A stretch of DNA of 64,000 bases, taken from contig NZ_QLMJ01000001.1 of the NCBI RefSeq assembly GCF_003259845.1, forward strand, positions 434,001 to 498,000, given 5' to 3'. Each line of letters starts with the position of its first letter. The stretch's first letter is position 1. A program made the position numbers and the translations under genes. The stretch is from Actinoplanes lutulentus (lineage in GTDB: Bacteria; Actinomycetota; Actinomycetes; Mycobacteriales; Micromonosporaceae). A model generated the notes under the pieces. The model was not told the origin of the DNA and made no database searches. It saw only the letters and a list, made by a program, of their open reading frames with translations. Below are positions 9,318 to 17,811 of this stretch, in pieces.

Positions 9318-10237
9318 ACCAGAGCTCCTTCCCGCAGCCCGTAAGCCGCCCTCAACGTCGACGCCTGTGGGCGTGGTTCCAGGGCTCGCAGGATCGCGAT
9401 CACGTGGTCCGGGCCGCCCTCGGGGACCAGCTCGAAACCGTCGAGCAGCTGCTCGTCGGCCCAGGCGCGCAGCCGGGCGGGCAGTCCCCCGGAGACCGCG
9501 TCGCCCCGGGTCACCGAGACGCGGCCGAGCAGTGCCACCTCGCCACGGTCCCGGCCGGCCAGGCGCAGCGCCTGGCTGAGCACCGCGTCCACGCCGGCGG
9601 CCTGGGTACGGTCCACCACGACGACGTCGGCCGAGGCCGCGACCGCTGTCACGTCGAGGGTGCCCAGGTCGGCGACGAGCACCGGCCGGCCCTGCACCGA
9701 CGACGGCCCGTCGAGCGGGCCGGCGACCCGGTAGAACGCGCCCTCGTGCGCGATCGGCCGGATCAGCGTGTCGTCGGCGACCACGCCGGCCTGCTGGTCA
9801 CCGAGCAGCGCCGTGTTCGGGAAGGACTCCCAGAGCTGGGTGAGCACCCGGGCGTACTCGGTCCAGCGGCGGGCCGGGTCGGTCGCGCCCGGGTCGGGGA
9901 CGCTGGCTTCGCTCACCTCGTCGCCGCCGCCGGGCCGCAGCACCACCCCGGCACGGCCGCCGGTCGCGCGGTCCAGCGACAGCAGGCGGCGGGCCGCGTT
10001 GTACGGCGCGTTCCCGGTGGTCGGCACGACCGGCAGGAATCCGATGCCGTCGTGCAGCCCGGCCAGATAGGCGGCCACCACTGTCGGGTCGAGGGCACGC
10101 CCGGCCGGCGACTGGTCGGCGAGGCGGATCGCCGCGACACCGGCCTCCCCAGCGGCCGCCGCGATGTCACCGGCGTCGGCGAGCGACGGCAGACCGGGCC
10201 CTCCGACCCCGAGAGCGAGCTGGATGACAGTGCTCAT
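9314..10237 (-). CDS. Short, divergent LLM-class protein
   Basis: The start is set by GGAGG seven bases before the ATG at 10237, giving 307 aa instead of the 318 of the longer in-frame reading. Segments still recognisable from the NtaA/DszA group are TGNAPYNAARRLLSLDRATGGRAGVV, HEGAFYRVAGPLD, QGRPVLVADLG, LLDGFELVP and the terminal TLRAAYGL. Compared with its neighbours of 402 and 432 aa it has lost about 100 residues, and the glycine-rich flavin-phosphate segment (QAGGS) has become ADLG. It may be a non-catalytic or altered-specificity paralogue. It ends in an ATGA overlap with the DszC-like gene; 73 bp separate it from the monooxygenase before it. Confidence 0.7.
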   Translation of the reverse strand: MSTVIQLALGVGGPGLPSLADAGDIAAAAGEAGVAAIRLADQSPAGRALDPTVVAAYLAGLHDGIGFLPVVPTTGNAPYNAARRLLSLDRATGGRAGVVLRPGGGDEVSEASVPDPGATDPARRWTEYARVLTQLWESFPNTALLGDQQAGVVADDTLIRPIAHEGAFYRVAGPLDGPSSVQGRPVLVADLGTLDVTAVAASADVVVVDRTQAAGVDAVLSQALRLAGRDRGEVALLGRVSVTRGDAVSGGLPARLRAWADEQLLDGFELVPEGGPDHVIAILRALEPRPQASTLRAAYGLREGALV

Positions 10238-10310
10238 GCCGCCACCTCCGCTTCGCTCCGGCGTCGGCATGAGCTTTCAACTGAGCAGACTGATTCACTC
10301 GCAAGCTCGT

Positions 10311-11519
10311 TCATGAGACCACCTCCGGTAGTGCGGGAAGGCCGAGACCGAGGTGGCCGCGCAGGGTGGCCGCGTCGTACTCGGTGCGGAACAGGCCGCG
10401 TCGTTGCAGCTCCGGTACGACGTGGTCGGCGAAGTCGTCGAATCCGGACGGCAGCACGTCGGGCATCACGTTGAAGCCGTCCGCGGCGCCGGCGCGGTAC
10501 CAGGTCTCGATGTCGTCGGCGATCTGCTCGGGCGTGCCGGTGACGATCCGGTGCCCGCCACCGCCGGAGAGCCGTTTCAGCAGCTGGCCGAGGGTCGGCT
10601 GGTCCCGGTCGATGATCTCCTTGACCACGCGGTAGAACGTCTGCGAGCCACCGGCGGAATCCGGGTCGACGAGCAGCTCAGCGGGGATCGGTTCGTCGTC
10701 GGAGAGGCCGTCGAGTGAGATGCCCAGCTGACCGGCGAGGCGGCCTCGTGCGTACGCGTCCGGCAGCAGGTCGTCGAGGAGCTCGCGGCGTTCGCGGGCC
10801 TCCGCCTCGGTGCTGCCGACGACGGTGGAGAGACCGGGCAGGACCACGATCTCGTCGGGCCGGCGGCCGAAGCCGGCGGCACGGGCCCGCAGCTCGCGGC
10901 GGAACGCGCGGGCGTGCTCCAGGTCCTGGTCGGCCGAGAAGATCACCTCGCCGACCTGGGCGGCCAGGCGTTTACCGGCGCTGGAACCGCCGGCCTGCAC
11001 GACGACTGGGCGGCCCTGCGGTGAGACCAGCTCGGTGCGGTTCGCCCAGGCGGCAACGACCTGCGTGGTGAAGCTCGCGGCCCGGCGATAGCGCCAGGAG
11101 TGCTCGGGTTCGCCCGCGCGGCCGAAGTTGCGGGCCGCGATCGGGCCGGCCGTGGTCACCACGTTCCAGCCGAACCGGCCGCCGGAGACGTGGTCCAGGT
11201 CGCCGAGCCGGCGGGCCAGCTCCACCGGGTCGTTGTAGGACGACGACAGCGTTCCGATCAGCCCGATCCGCGTCGTCTGGGCGGCGATCCGAGCCAGTAC
11301 GGTGGTCGGCTCCAGGTTGTTGCCGGGGCGGTGCCGGACGCTGGGATCCAGCACCGGGCCGTCGGCCAGGAAGACGGCGTCGAGCTTCGCCTCCTCGGCC
11401 TTCTTCGCGATCGCGGTGTAGTGCTCGATCGTGTACGCGCCGAGGCCGTCGATGCCGGGGAACCGCCACGAGCCGCCGAACACTCCGGCGTTCAGGATGT
11501 TGACGTTGATGTGCAGCAC
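10311..11519 (-). CDS. NtaA/SnaA/DszA-type FMN-dependent monooxygenase
   Basis: This 402-aa LLM enzyme begins with a GTG at 11519, five bases after AAGGAG. Diagnostic segments are LHINVNILNAGVFGGSWR, SSYNDPVELARRLGDLDH, GRFGWNVVTT, GRPVVVQAGGSSAG and GAADGFNVMPDVLP. It belongs to the same group as the enzyme at 3826-5124, but the two are clearly diverged and so may act on different substrates or successive steps. The gap to the ABC-transporter ATPase gene is only 9 bp, so transport and oxidation genes are transcribed together. It is cytoplasmic and needs reduced flavin from a partner. Confidence 0.85.
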   Translation of the reverse strand: MLHINVNILNAGVFGGSWRFPGIDGLGAYTIEHYTAIAKKAEEAKLDAVFLADGPVLDPSVRHRPGNNLEPTTVLARIAAQTTRIGLIGTLSSSYNDPVELARRLGDLDHVSGGRFGWNVVTTAGPIAARNFGRAGEPEHSWRYRRAASFTTQVVAAWANRTELVSPQGRPVVVQAGGSSAGKRLAAQVGEVIFSADQDLEHARAFRRELRARAAGFGRRPDEIVVLPGLSTVVGSTEAEARERRELLDDLLPDAYARGRLAGQLGISLDGLSDDEPIPAELLVDPDSAGGSQTFYRVVKEIIDRDQPTLGQLLKRLSGGGGHRIVTGTPEQIADDIETWYRAGAADGFNVMPDVLPSGFDDFADHVVPELQRRGLFRTEYDAATLRGHLGLGLPALPEVVS

Positions 11520-11528
11520 GAAGGCTCC

Positions 11529-13136
11529 TTAAACCCGCGCGACCCGGGCGCCCGGGATCGCGTCCAGCAACTGCCGGGTGTACTCGTGCCGGGGATCGGC
11601 GAAGACGTCGGCGACCGGGCCGGTCTCCAGCACGGCGCCGTCCTTCATCACCGTCACGTCGTCCGCGATCAGGCGGACCACGCCGAGGTCGTGGGTCACG
11701 AAGACGTAGCTGAGGCCCAGCTCGGCCTGCAGGTCGACGAGCAGCTGGAGGATCTGGGCCTGCACCGACACGTCGAGCGCGCTGACCGCCTCGTCGAGCA
11801 CCAGGATCCGCGGGTTGAGCGCGAGCGCCCGGGCGATCGCGACCCGTTGCCGCTGCCCACCGGAGAGCTGGCCGGGCAGCCGGTCGAGGTAGCTGTCGTC
11901 GAGGGCCACCGCGGCCAGCAGCTCGCTGACCCGGTCACCGGCGGGCAGGCCGAACGCTGTCAGCGGTTCGGCGATCAGCCTGCGTACGGTGAACCGCGGG
12001 TCCAGCGAGGTGAACGGGTTCTGGAAGACGAACTGCAGGTCGCGCCGGATCTCGCGCAGCTGTCCGCGGCGCAGCCCGGTCAGCTCGGTGTCGCCGAGCC
12101 GTACCGTGCCGGCGTCGGCCGTGGTGAACCCGGCCAGGATGCTCGCCAGAGTCGACTTGCCGGCGCCGGACTCGCCGACGATCGCGTGCGTGGTGCCCTG
12201 TCGCACGGTCAGGCCGGCGTTGCCGAGCGCGGTCAGCCGGGCCCGTCCGCGCAGGCGGTACGTCTTGGTGAGGCCGTCGGCTGTCAGCACCTCCGCCTGG
12301 GCTTCGGGCTCGGTTACGCGTACCCGAGAAGTGGGAAGAAGGCGTCCCGCGTGGCGGGAGGGAGCAGCGGCGAGCAACCGGCGGGTGTATTCGCTCTTCG
12401 CATCGCGAAGGATCTCCTCGACCGGACCCTGTTCGACGATCACGCCGTGCTGCATGACCAGGATGCGGTCGGAGCGCTCCAGCGCGACGCCGAGGTCGTG
12501 GGTGACCAGCAGAATGCCGATGCCGAGACGTTCGCGCAGGCTGACCAGGTGGTCGAGGATGCGTTTCTGTACGGTGACGTCGAGGGCGCTGGTCGGCTCG
12601 TCCGCGACGATGATCTTCGGTTGGCCGGCCAGGGCGATGGCGATCAGGGCGCGCTGTTTCATGCCGCCGCTGAGCTCGTGCGGGTACTGGTGGAAGACGC
12701 GTCCGGCGTCGGCGAGACCGGCGGTGCGCAGGCTCTCCAGAGCGGCTTCCAGGAAGTTCCTGCTCTTCGGGTGGTTGAGCCGGACCGCCTCGATGACCTG
12801 CGGGCCGATCTTCTTGACCGGGTTGAGCGAGGTGTTCGGGTCCTGCGGGATGAAGCCGACGTAGTTGCCGCGGATCAGGGCCATCTTGCGGTCGTTCCAG
12901 CCGGTCACGTCGACGTCGGAGTACGCGATCGAGCCGGACCGGATCCGGGCCTCGGCCGGGAGCAGGCCGAGGGCGCCGTGGATGAGCGTGGTCTTGCCGG
13001 AACCGGACTCGCCGACGAGCGAGACGAATTCGCCGGGTTCGATGTTGAGACTGGTCCTCTCCACCGCCGGTGTGTGGCTCCGCCCGGTGCGATAGTCGAT
13101 GGAAAGGTCCTTGATGGACAGCAGGGGCTCACTCAT
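11529..13136 (-). CDS. ABC transporter ATPase, two fused nucleotide-binding domains (DppD-DppF type)
   Basis: The 535-aa protein starts MSEPLLSIKDLS. Its ATG at 13136 overlaps the permease stop by 4 nt, which rejects the 818-aa upstream reading. Domain 1 has Walker A GESGSGKTT (residues 42-50), C-loop LSGGMKQRALIAIAL and Walker B IIVADEPTSALD. Domain 2 has Walker A GESGAGKST, C-loop LSGGQRQRVAIARAL and Walker B ILVLDEAVSALD. Both sites look intact. This fused architecture powers dipeptide/nickel/oligopeptide-class importers. It completes the four-gene importer that opens the operon. The imported ligand is probably an organosulfur compound, judged from the downstream genes only. Confidence 0.9.
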   Translation of the reverse strand: MSEPLLSIKDLSIDYRTGRSHTPAVERTSLNIEPGEFVSLVGESGSGKTTLIHGALGLLPAEARIRSGSIAYSDVDVTGWNDRKMALIRGNYVGFIPQDPNTSLNPVKKIGPQVIEAVRLNHPKSRNFLEAALESLRTAGLADAGRVFHQYPHELSGGMKQRALIAIALAGQPKIIVADEPTSALDVTVQKRILDHLVSLRERLGIGILLVTHDLGVALERSDRILVMQHGVIVEQGPVEEILRDAKSEYTRRLLAAAPSRHAGRLLPTSRVRVTEPEAQAEVLTADGLTKTYRLRGRARLTALGNAGLTVRQGTTHAIVGESGAGKSTLASILAGFTTADAGTVRLGDTELTGLRRGQLREIRRDLQFVFQNPFTSLDPRFTVRRLIAEPLTAFGLPAGDRVSELLAAVALDDSYLDRLPGQLSGGQRQRVAIARALALNPRILVLDEAVSALDVSVQAQILQLLVDLQAELGLSYVFVTHDLGVVRLIADDVTVMKDGAVLETGPVADVFADPRHEYTRQLLDAIPGARVARV

Positions 13137-13978
13137 CGCCGGTGCTCCTTTCGGAACGACGTGCTGATCCGGTGGGTGGCGATCACGACGATCGCGAGGG
13201 CCAGGCCGGGCAGGATCGACGCCCACGGGTGGACCGCCACGTAATCGCGGCCCTCGGCGACCAGCAGGCCCCACTCGGGCTGTGGTGGTGGCGCGCCGTA
13301 ACCGAGGAAGCCGAGCGAGGCGACGGCCAGCACACCGGTGCCGATCTCCAGTGCGGCCAGGGCGATCACCGAGCTGAGCGAGTTCGGCACGACGTGACGC
13401 AGCATCACGCCGAGCCGGCCGACCCCGAGCCCGTACGCGGCCTTCACGTAGTCCTGGTTGACCACGGTGAGCACCTGTGCCCGCATCACCCGGGCGAACG
13501 CGGCGATCGCGGAGATGCCGACGGCCAGGGCGATGTTGTTCGTCGAGTACCCGAGGACGGAGACCACCACCATCGCCAGGAGCAGGCTCGGGATGGCCAG
13601 GAAGACGTCGACCACCCGCATGATCGCGGTGTCCACGATGCCACCGGAGAACCCGGCGGCCAGGCCGACGACCGCGCCGAGACCGAACGCGATGAGCACC
13701 GCGAGCAGCGTGGCGGTCAGCGTCGTCCGCGAGCCGTAGACGGTCCGGGCGAACAGGTCGCGGCCCAGGCGGTCGGTGCCGAACCAGTGTTCGAGGCTGG
13801 GTGAGGCGAAGCTCGCGGCCGGGTCGCCCGCATAGGGGCTGTAATCGGTGAACAGGCTCGGGAACAGCGCCCAGCCGATGACGGTGAGCACGATGATCCA
13901 GGAGAGGATCAGAATGGGCTGCGGTGCTTTTTCTATCCGAAATATCGGCTTTTTCAGGGTCAGCGCGATCGCGGTCAT
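13133..13978 (-). CDS. ABC transporter permease, DppC type
   Basis: The 281-aa protein starts at the ATG overlapping the upstream permease stop (13975-13978). It has an N-terminal cytoplasmic helix, a first membrane segment (ILILSWIIVLTVIGWALFPSLF), the periplasmic LEHWFGTDRLGRDLFART motif typical of DppC-type permeases, and further membrane helices. RHVVPNSLSSVIALAALEIGTGVLAVASLGFLG is the EAA loop region that contacts the ATPase. It pairs with the DppB-type permease encoded just before it. The gene is coupled to the ATPase gene by another ATGA overlap. Confidence 0.9.
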   Translation of the reverse strand: MTAIALTLKKPIFRIEKAPQPILILSWIIVLTVIGWALFPSLFTDYSPYAGDPAASFASPSLEHWFGTDRLGRDLFARTVYGSRTTLTATLLAVLIAFGLGAVVGLAAGFSGGIVDTAIMRVVDVFLAIPSLLLAMVVVSVLGYSTNNIALAVGISAIAAFARVMRAQVLTVVNQDYVKAAYGLGVGRLGVMLRHVVPNSLSSVIALAALEIGTGVLAVASLGFLGYGAPPPQPEWGLLVAEGRDYVAVHPWASILPGLALAIVVIATHRISTSFRKEHRR

Positions 13979-14925
13979 GAGACACCTGCCGTGAGGCTCG
14001 CCCGCAGCCGCGGGTCCAGCACCGGATAGATCAGGTCGACCGTCAGGTTGATCAGGGCGAAGGTGACCGCCACGAGCACCACGATCCCGGCGACCAGCGG
14101 GACGTCCAGGGTGTTGATCGCGGTCTGGGTCATCCGGCCGAGGCCCCGGCGGGCGAAGACCGTCTCGGTGATGACCGAGCCGGCGATCAGGTTGCCGAAG
14201 GTGACACCCGCGATCGTCAGCGCCGGCAGCCCGGCGTTGCGGAACACGTCGTGCACGATGATCCGGCCGCGGGTGGCGCCCTTGGCCCAGCTCGTCGTCA
14301 CGTACCCGGCGCCGAACTCGGTCGCGAAACTGCGTACCAGCAGCTGCGCGATCGGTCCGGCGACCGGGACCGCGAGCGTGATCAGAGGCAGGATCAGGCT
14401 CTGTACGCCGTTGTCGCCGAACGACGGGAACCAGCCCAGCTGGAACGAGAAGACCTGCAGGATCAGGATGCCGGAGAGGAACACCGGCACCGAGACCGCT
14501 CCGGACGGCAGCGCCTCGACCAGGTTGCGCAGCCACGGCCGCCGGGTGGCGGTCGCGACCAGGGCGATCGCGAAGGCGATCAGGGTCGCCAGGACGAGCG
14601 CCGCCGACGCCAGGATCAGCGTGCTCGGCAGCACGTCGAGGATCGCCGCGATGACCGGCCGGCCGGACTGCACCGAGTTGCCGAAGTCGCCGATCAGCGC
14701 GTGGCCGAGCCGGTCCGCGTACTGGAGCAGAACGGGCTTGTTGAAGCCGTAGTTCTCGGCGACCTGTGCGCGGACCTCGGGCGGGATGCTGTTCAGCTCG
14801 GTGGGATCGAAGAGCAGGTCGACCGGGTTGGCGGGCAGGACGAAGAGCAGGACGAACGTGACCGTGAACGCGGCCCAGACCACGAACACCGCCCGACCCA
14901 CCTTCAGGGCCACGTATCGGATCAT
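13975..14925 (-). CDS. ABC transporter permease, DppB type
   Basis: A 316-aa membrane protein with the DppB layout: MIRYVALKVGRAVFVVWAAFTVTFVLLFVLPANP as first helix and signature, then GFNKPVLLQYADRLGHALIGDFGNSVQSGRPV, several hydrophobic segments, and AGSVITETVFARRGLGRMTQTAINTLDVPLV near the C-terminus. It forms the channel with the DppC-type permease. The start overlaps the solute-binding protein gene by 4 nt (14922-14925) and the end overlaps the next permease by 4 nt, so four transporter subunits are translationally coupled. Confidence 0.9.
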   Translation of the reverse strand: MIRYVALKVGRAVFVVWAAFTVTFVLLFVLPANPVDLLFDPTELNSIPPEVRAQVAENYGFNKPVLLQYADRLGHALIGDFGNSVQSGRPVIAAILDVLPSTLILASAALVLATLIAFAIALVATATRRPWLRNLVEALPSGAVSVPVFLSGILILQVFSFQLGWFPSFGDNGVQSLILPLITLAVPVAGPIAQLLVRSFATEFGAGYVTTSWAKGATRGRIIVHDVFRNAGLPALTIAGVTFGNLIAGSVITETVFARRGLGRMTQTAINTLDVPLVAGIVVLVAVTFALINLTVDLIYPVLDPRLRASLTAGVS

Positions 14926-16646
14926 TTCCCGTTGCTCTTCCAGGCGTCGACGAAGTGGTTGCGGGACTGCGCGTCGAAGATGATGTTGTGCACGTAGTCC
15001 GCGTGGGCGATCACCTGTGAGGGGTTGTAGACCGGGTTGACCAGGGCGTACTTCTCCAGCAGGAGATCCTGGGCGGTCTTCGCGTACTCATTGCGCTTGG
15101 CCGGGTCGAGGGTGGTCTCGAGCTTGCCGAGCGCGTCGGTGACCTCGGCGACGTCGATGCCGGTGGAGACACCCTGTTCGAGGTAGCTGCTGTTGCCCAG
15201 GCTCGGGTTGTAGACCAGGTTCAGCGCGGCGGCGTCGTTGCGGGACCGGTTCGCGGCGGTGGCGTTGAAGTCGGTCTTCGCCTTGGCGATCAGAGCCGTG
15301 TAGTCCGGGATCGGCACCACGGTCAGCTGCAGGTCGATGCCGATCTTCGAGAGGTCCTGCTGCACCGACTCGTACGCCGGCTTGTTCGCCACCAGGTTGC
15401 TGATGCCGAGCAGCTTGACTTCGAGACGCTTGCCGTCCTTGGCCCGGATCCCGTCCGTGCCGGGTTTCCAGCCGGCGTCGTCGAGCAGCTTCTTGGCCTG
15501 GTCCGGGTCGTACTTCAGCACCGAGCCGCTGTAGTCGACGTAACCCTTCACCGACTTGTTCAGCACCGACGTGGCGATCGAGTACGAGTCGGTGAGCACC
15601 GTCTTCTCGACAGCCGACCGGTCCCAGCCCAGCTGGATGGCCTTGCGGACCGCGATGTCGTTGGTCGGGAACCGCTGCGAGTTGAAGTTGAAGTAGATGG
15701 CGGTGCCGGAGACACTCCGCGAGATGATTTTGAAGCCCTGGTCCTTCAGCGGCTTCTCGTCGGTGGTGCCGACGTCGAGGGTGGCGTCGATGGTTCCGGA
15801 CGCGAGCGACCCGGTGCGGACACTGGCCTCGGGGATGGTGTTGAAGACGACCTTGTCCAGGTACGCCTCACCCTGGTGCTTGATCGACGGCGGCGCCCAG
15901 TTGTACCCGGTGCGCTTCACCAGCACCGTCTTGACCTGCTCCTCCCACGACTCGTAGACGAACGGGCCGGTGCCGATCACCTTGGTGGGGTCGGTGCGCT
16001 CCTCGGCGCTGCGGGCCAGCGTGGACAGTGACAGGAATCCGGGCTGCGCGTTCGCCGTGAACGACGAGGCCTGCAGGAAGCTGGCGAGCGGCTTCGCGAA
16101 CGTCACCACCGCGGTGTACGCGTCCGGGGTCTGCGTCTCGATGTACCCGGGCAGCAGAACCGCGCCGTTCGGGTTGATGCCGAGCTTGTCGTCGCCGTGC
16201 ACGTACTGGTCGAAGTTCGCCTTCACCACGGCCGAGTCGAACGGCGTGCCGTCGCTGAACGTGACGTCCTTGCGCAGGTGGAAGGTGAACTGCGTCAGGT
16301 CGGTGTTGTACTCCCAGGACTCGGCGAGCCACGGGGTGATCTCACCGGTGTCCGGGTCCTGCCAGGTCAGCTTGTCGGTGACGTTGTTGCCGATCAGCGA
16401 CTCGGCGTAGTTGGTGCCGAGCTGCGGGTCGGGGCTGCGCTGGTAATCGATCAGGGCGAACTGCAGGGTGCCGCCGCGGACCGGCTGGCCGTCACCGGCG
16501 GCCGCCTCGCTGGCGGAACCGTCGCGGGTGACGGCGAATCCGATGCCGCCGGCGAGAAGAACGGCGAGGACGGCAACGCCGGCGACCCAGGGCCATCGCT
16601 TTCGGTGGGATTCAGCGTTTTCAATGGAACTTCGGAGGTCGGACAT
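14922..16646 (-). CDS. ABC transporter solute-binding protein, family 5
   Basis: The 574-aa protein is the first gene of the minus-strand operon; GGAG lies seven bases before the ATG. Residues 20-42 form one hydrophobic helix after a basic N-terminus (RKRWPWVAGV...). I see no lipobox cysteine, so it is probably anchored by an uncleaved helix rather than by lipid, which is unusual for Gram-positive binding proteins. The mature part has family-5 hallmarks: LTWQDPDTGEITPWLAESWEY, FHLRKDVTFSDGTPF, GTGPFVYESWE and DPDQAKKLLDDAGW. Such proteins bind peptides, nickel, glutathione or other small molecules; the operon suggests a sulfur compound. Confidence 0.85.
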   Translation of the reverse strand: MSDLRSSIENAESHRKRWPWVAGVAVLAVLLAGGIGFAVTRDGSASEAAAGDGQPVRGGTLQFALIDYQRSPDPQLGTNYAESLIGNNVTDKLTWQDPDTGEITPWLAESWEYNTDLTQFTFHLRKDVTFSDGTPFDSAVVKANFDQYVHGDDKLGINPNGAVLLPGYIETQTPDAYTAVVTFAKPLASFLQASSFTANAQPGFLSLSTLARSAEERTDPTKVIGTGPFVYESWEEQVKTVLVKRTGYNWAPPSIKHQGEAYLDKVVFNTIPEASVRTGSLASGTIDATLDVGTTDEKPLKDQGFKIISRSVSGTAIYFNFNSQRFPTNDIAVRKAIQLGWDRSAVEKTVLTDSYSIATSVLNKSVKGYVDYSGSVLKYDPDQAKKLLDDAGWKPGTDGIRAKDGKRLEVKLLGISNLVANKPAYESVQQDLSKIGIDLQLTVVPIPDYTALIAKAKTDFNATAANRSRNDAAALNLVYNPSLGNSSYLEQGVSTGIDVAEVTDALGKLETTLDPAKRNEYAKTAQDLLLEKYALVNPVYNPSQVIAHADYVHNIIFDAQSRNHFVDAWKSNGK

Positions 16647-16684
16647 GGATCACTCCTGTGCTCGGAGGCGGCCCCGGTGTTGGG

Positions 16685-16722
16685 TTAGACTATATTCCCT
16701 ATAGGGCCGGTAGGATTCAACT
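16685..16722. promoter_or_regulatory. Divergent promoter region with CCCTATAGGG operator
   Basis: A perfect 10-bp palindrome CCCTATAGGG (16697-16706) lies between two oppositely directed -10 candidates: TATAGT on the minus strand (16694-16689) for the transporter operon and TAGGAT on the plus strand (16711-16716) for the DszC/SsuD-like pair. Its place in both spacers suits one repressor controlling both operons, plausibly in response to sulfur supply. Which regulator binds is unknown; no regulator gene lies in the locus. Confidence 0.5.
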
Positions 16723-16749
16723 GTGACCTGCGACATACGAGGGGAATCG

Positions 16750-17811
16750 ATGGCGAACTTTGTCGACCGGATCGAGGAGTACGCCGGGCGGGTTCTGGAG
16801 CCGGCCGCACTGGAGACCGACCGCACGGCGGTGCCGGCGCAAACCATCGACGACCTGGCACAACTCGGCGCGCTCAACCACCTGGCGCCCGCCGAGTACG
16901 GCGGCGCGGGGCTGGGCACCGCTGACGACCGCCGGGTCCACGAGATCATCGCCGGGGCCTGCTTCAACACGTGGCTCGTCTGGGCACAGCACGCGCCGCT
17001 GGTCGGCCGGCTCGCTGCTTCTCCCACGCCTTCGACCGGGGCCCTTGCTGAACGCGTGCTGCGCGGCCGGATCCTGCTCGGCGCCGGGATCAGTGACGTG
17101 CGCCGATTCCCCGAGCACTACATCGCGGCGACCCGTACGCCGAAAGGCTGGGTCTTCGACGGGACGATCAGCTGGGTCAGCGGCTGGGGGCTCAACGAGG
17201 CGCTCACCGTCTCGGCCGTGGAGGCGAGCACGAACACGGTCGTGACCGCCCTCGTGCCGGTGAGTTCACGGACCCGGGGCGAACCGCTGCGGCTCGGGGC
17301 GGTCACCGGCAGCCGCACCGAGCGGGTCCGGCTCGACGCGATCGACGTGCCCGAGGAGGACGTCCTCGGCACCCAGGATCTCGACGCGTGGCGGCGCGCC
17401 GACATCGGCACCGCCAGTGACGCGCGTCCTCACCATTTCGGGCTGGCTTTGCGCGTACTCAAGGAATTGAAGAGCGCGAGCGACCCGCAGGCGCGAGCGG
17501 TGGCAGCGAGCTGGATTCCGCGGATCGCGCGCCTGCGCGCGGACGCCTACAGCCTGGCCGATGAGGCTGCCGCGGCAGGTGGCGGCTCTTATCGCATCGA
17601 TGAGCGACTCGCTCTCAAGGTCGCGTCCGGTGAGGCGCTCGGGACGCTGACCCGGGCGCTGCTCGCGGCGCGGTCCGGGCACGGCATCTCCGGTGACGAC
17701 ACCGCGCAGTTGCACGCGCGCAACGCGCTCTTCGTGCTCGTCCAAGGCCAGTCGGCGGCGGTCCGTTCCGCGCAGCTTTCGTTTTATTCTTCGTTGGGAG
17801 ACCCCTCATGA
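16750..17811 (+). CDS. DszC/SfnB-like flavin enzyme (acyl-CoA dehydrogenase fold)
   Basis: I chose the ATG at 16750 because GAGGGGAA precedes it, giving 353 aa. A GTG at 16723, six bases after the TAGGAT -10 element, is an alternative leaderless start that adds nine residues. The protein has the acyl-CoA dehydrogenase layout: an N-terminal helical domain with LAPAEYGGAGLGTAD, then GISDVRRFPEHYIAATRTPKGWVFDGTISWVSGWG in the beta domain and a helical C-terminus. It is more compact than the 401-aa homologue at 8112. It overlaps the SsuD-like gene by 4 nt. Likely a flavin-dependent oxidase or monooxygenase in sulfur acquisition. Confidence 0.75.
   Translation: MANFVDRIEEYAGRVLEPAALETDRTAVPAQTIDDLAQLGALNHLAPAEYGGAGLGTADDRRVHEIIAGACFNTWLVWAQHAPLVGRLAASPTPSTGALAERVLRGRILLGAGISDVRRFPEHYIAATRTPKGWVFDGTISWVSGWGLNEALTVSAVEASTNTVVTALVPVSSRTRGEPLRLGAVTGSRTERVRLDAIDVPEEDVLGTQDLDAWRRADIGTASDARPHHFGLALRVLKELKSASDPQARAVAASWIPRIARLRADAYSLADEAAAAGGGSYRIDERLALKVASGEALGTLTRALLAARSGHGISGDDTAQLHARNALFVLVQGQSAAVRSAQLSFYSSLGDPS

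Noticed and set aside
10238..10270. Eleven extra N-terminal residues of the short LLM protein
   Set aside because: The GGAGG site at 10245-10249 is placed for the ATG at 10237 and would lie within the longer reading.
11100..13244. 714-aa open frame on the plus strand opposite the ATPase and monooxygenase
   Set aside because: Its sequence is low-complexity (rich in D, V, R, G) and follows the third-position bias of the minus-strand genes, which have full families.
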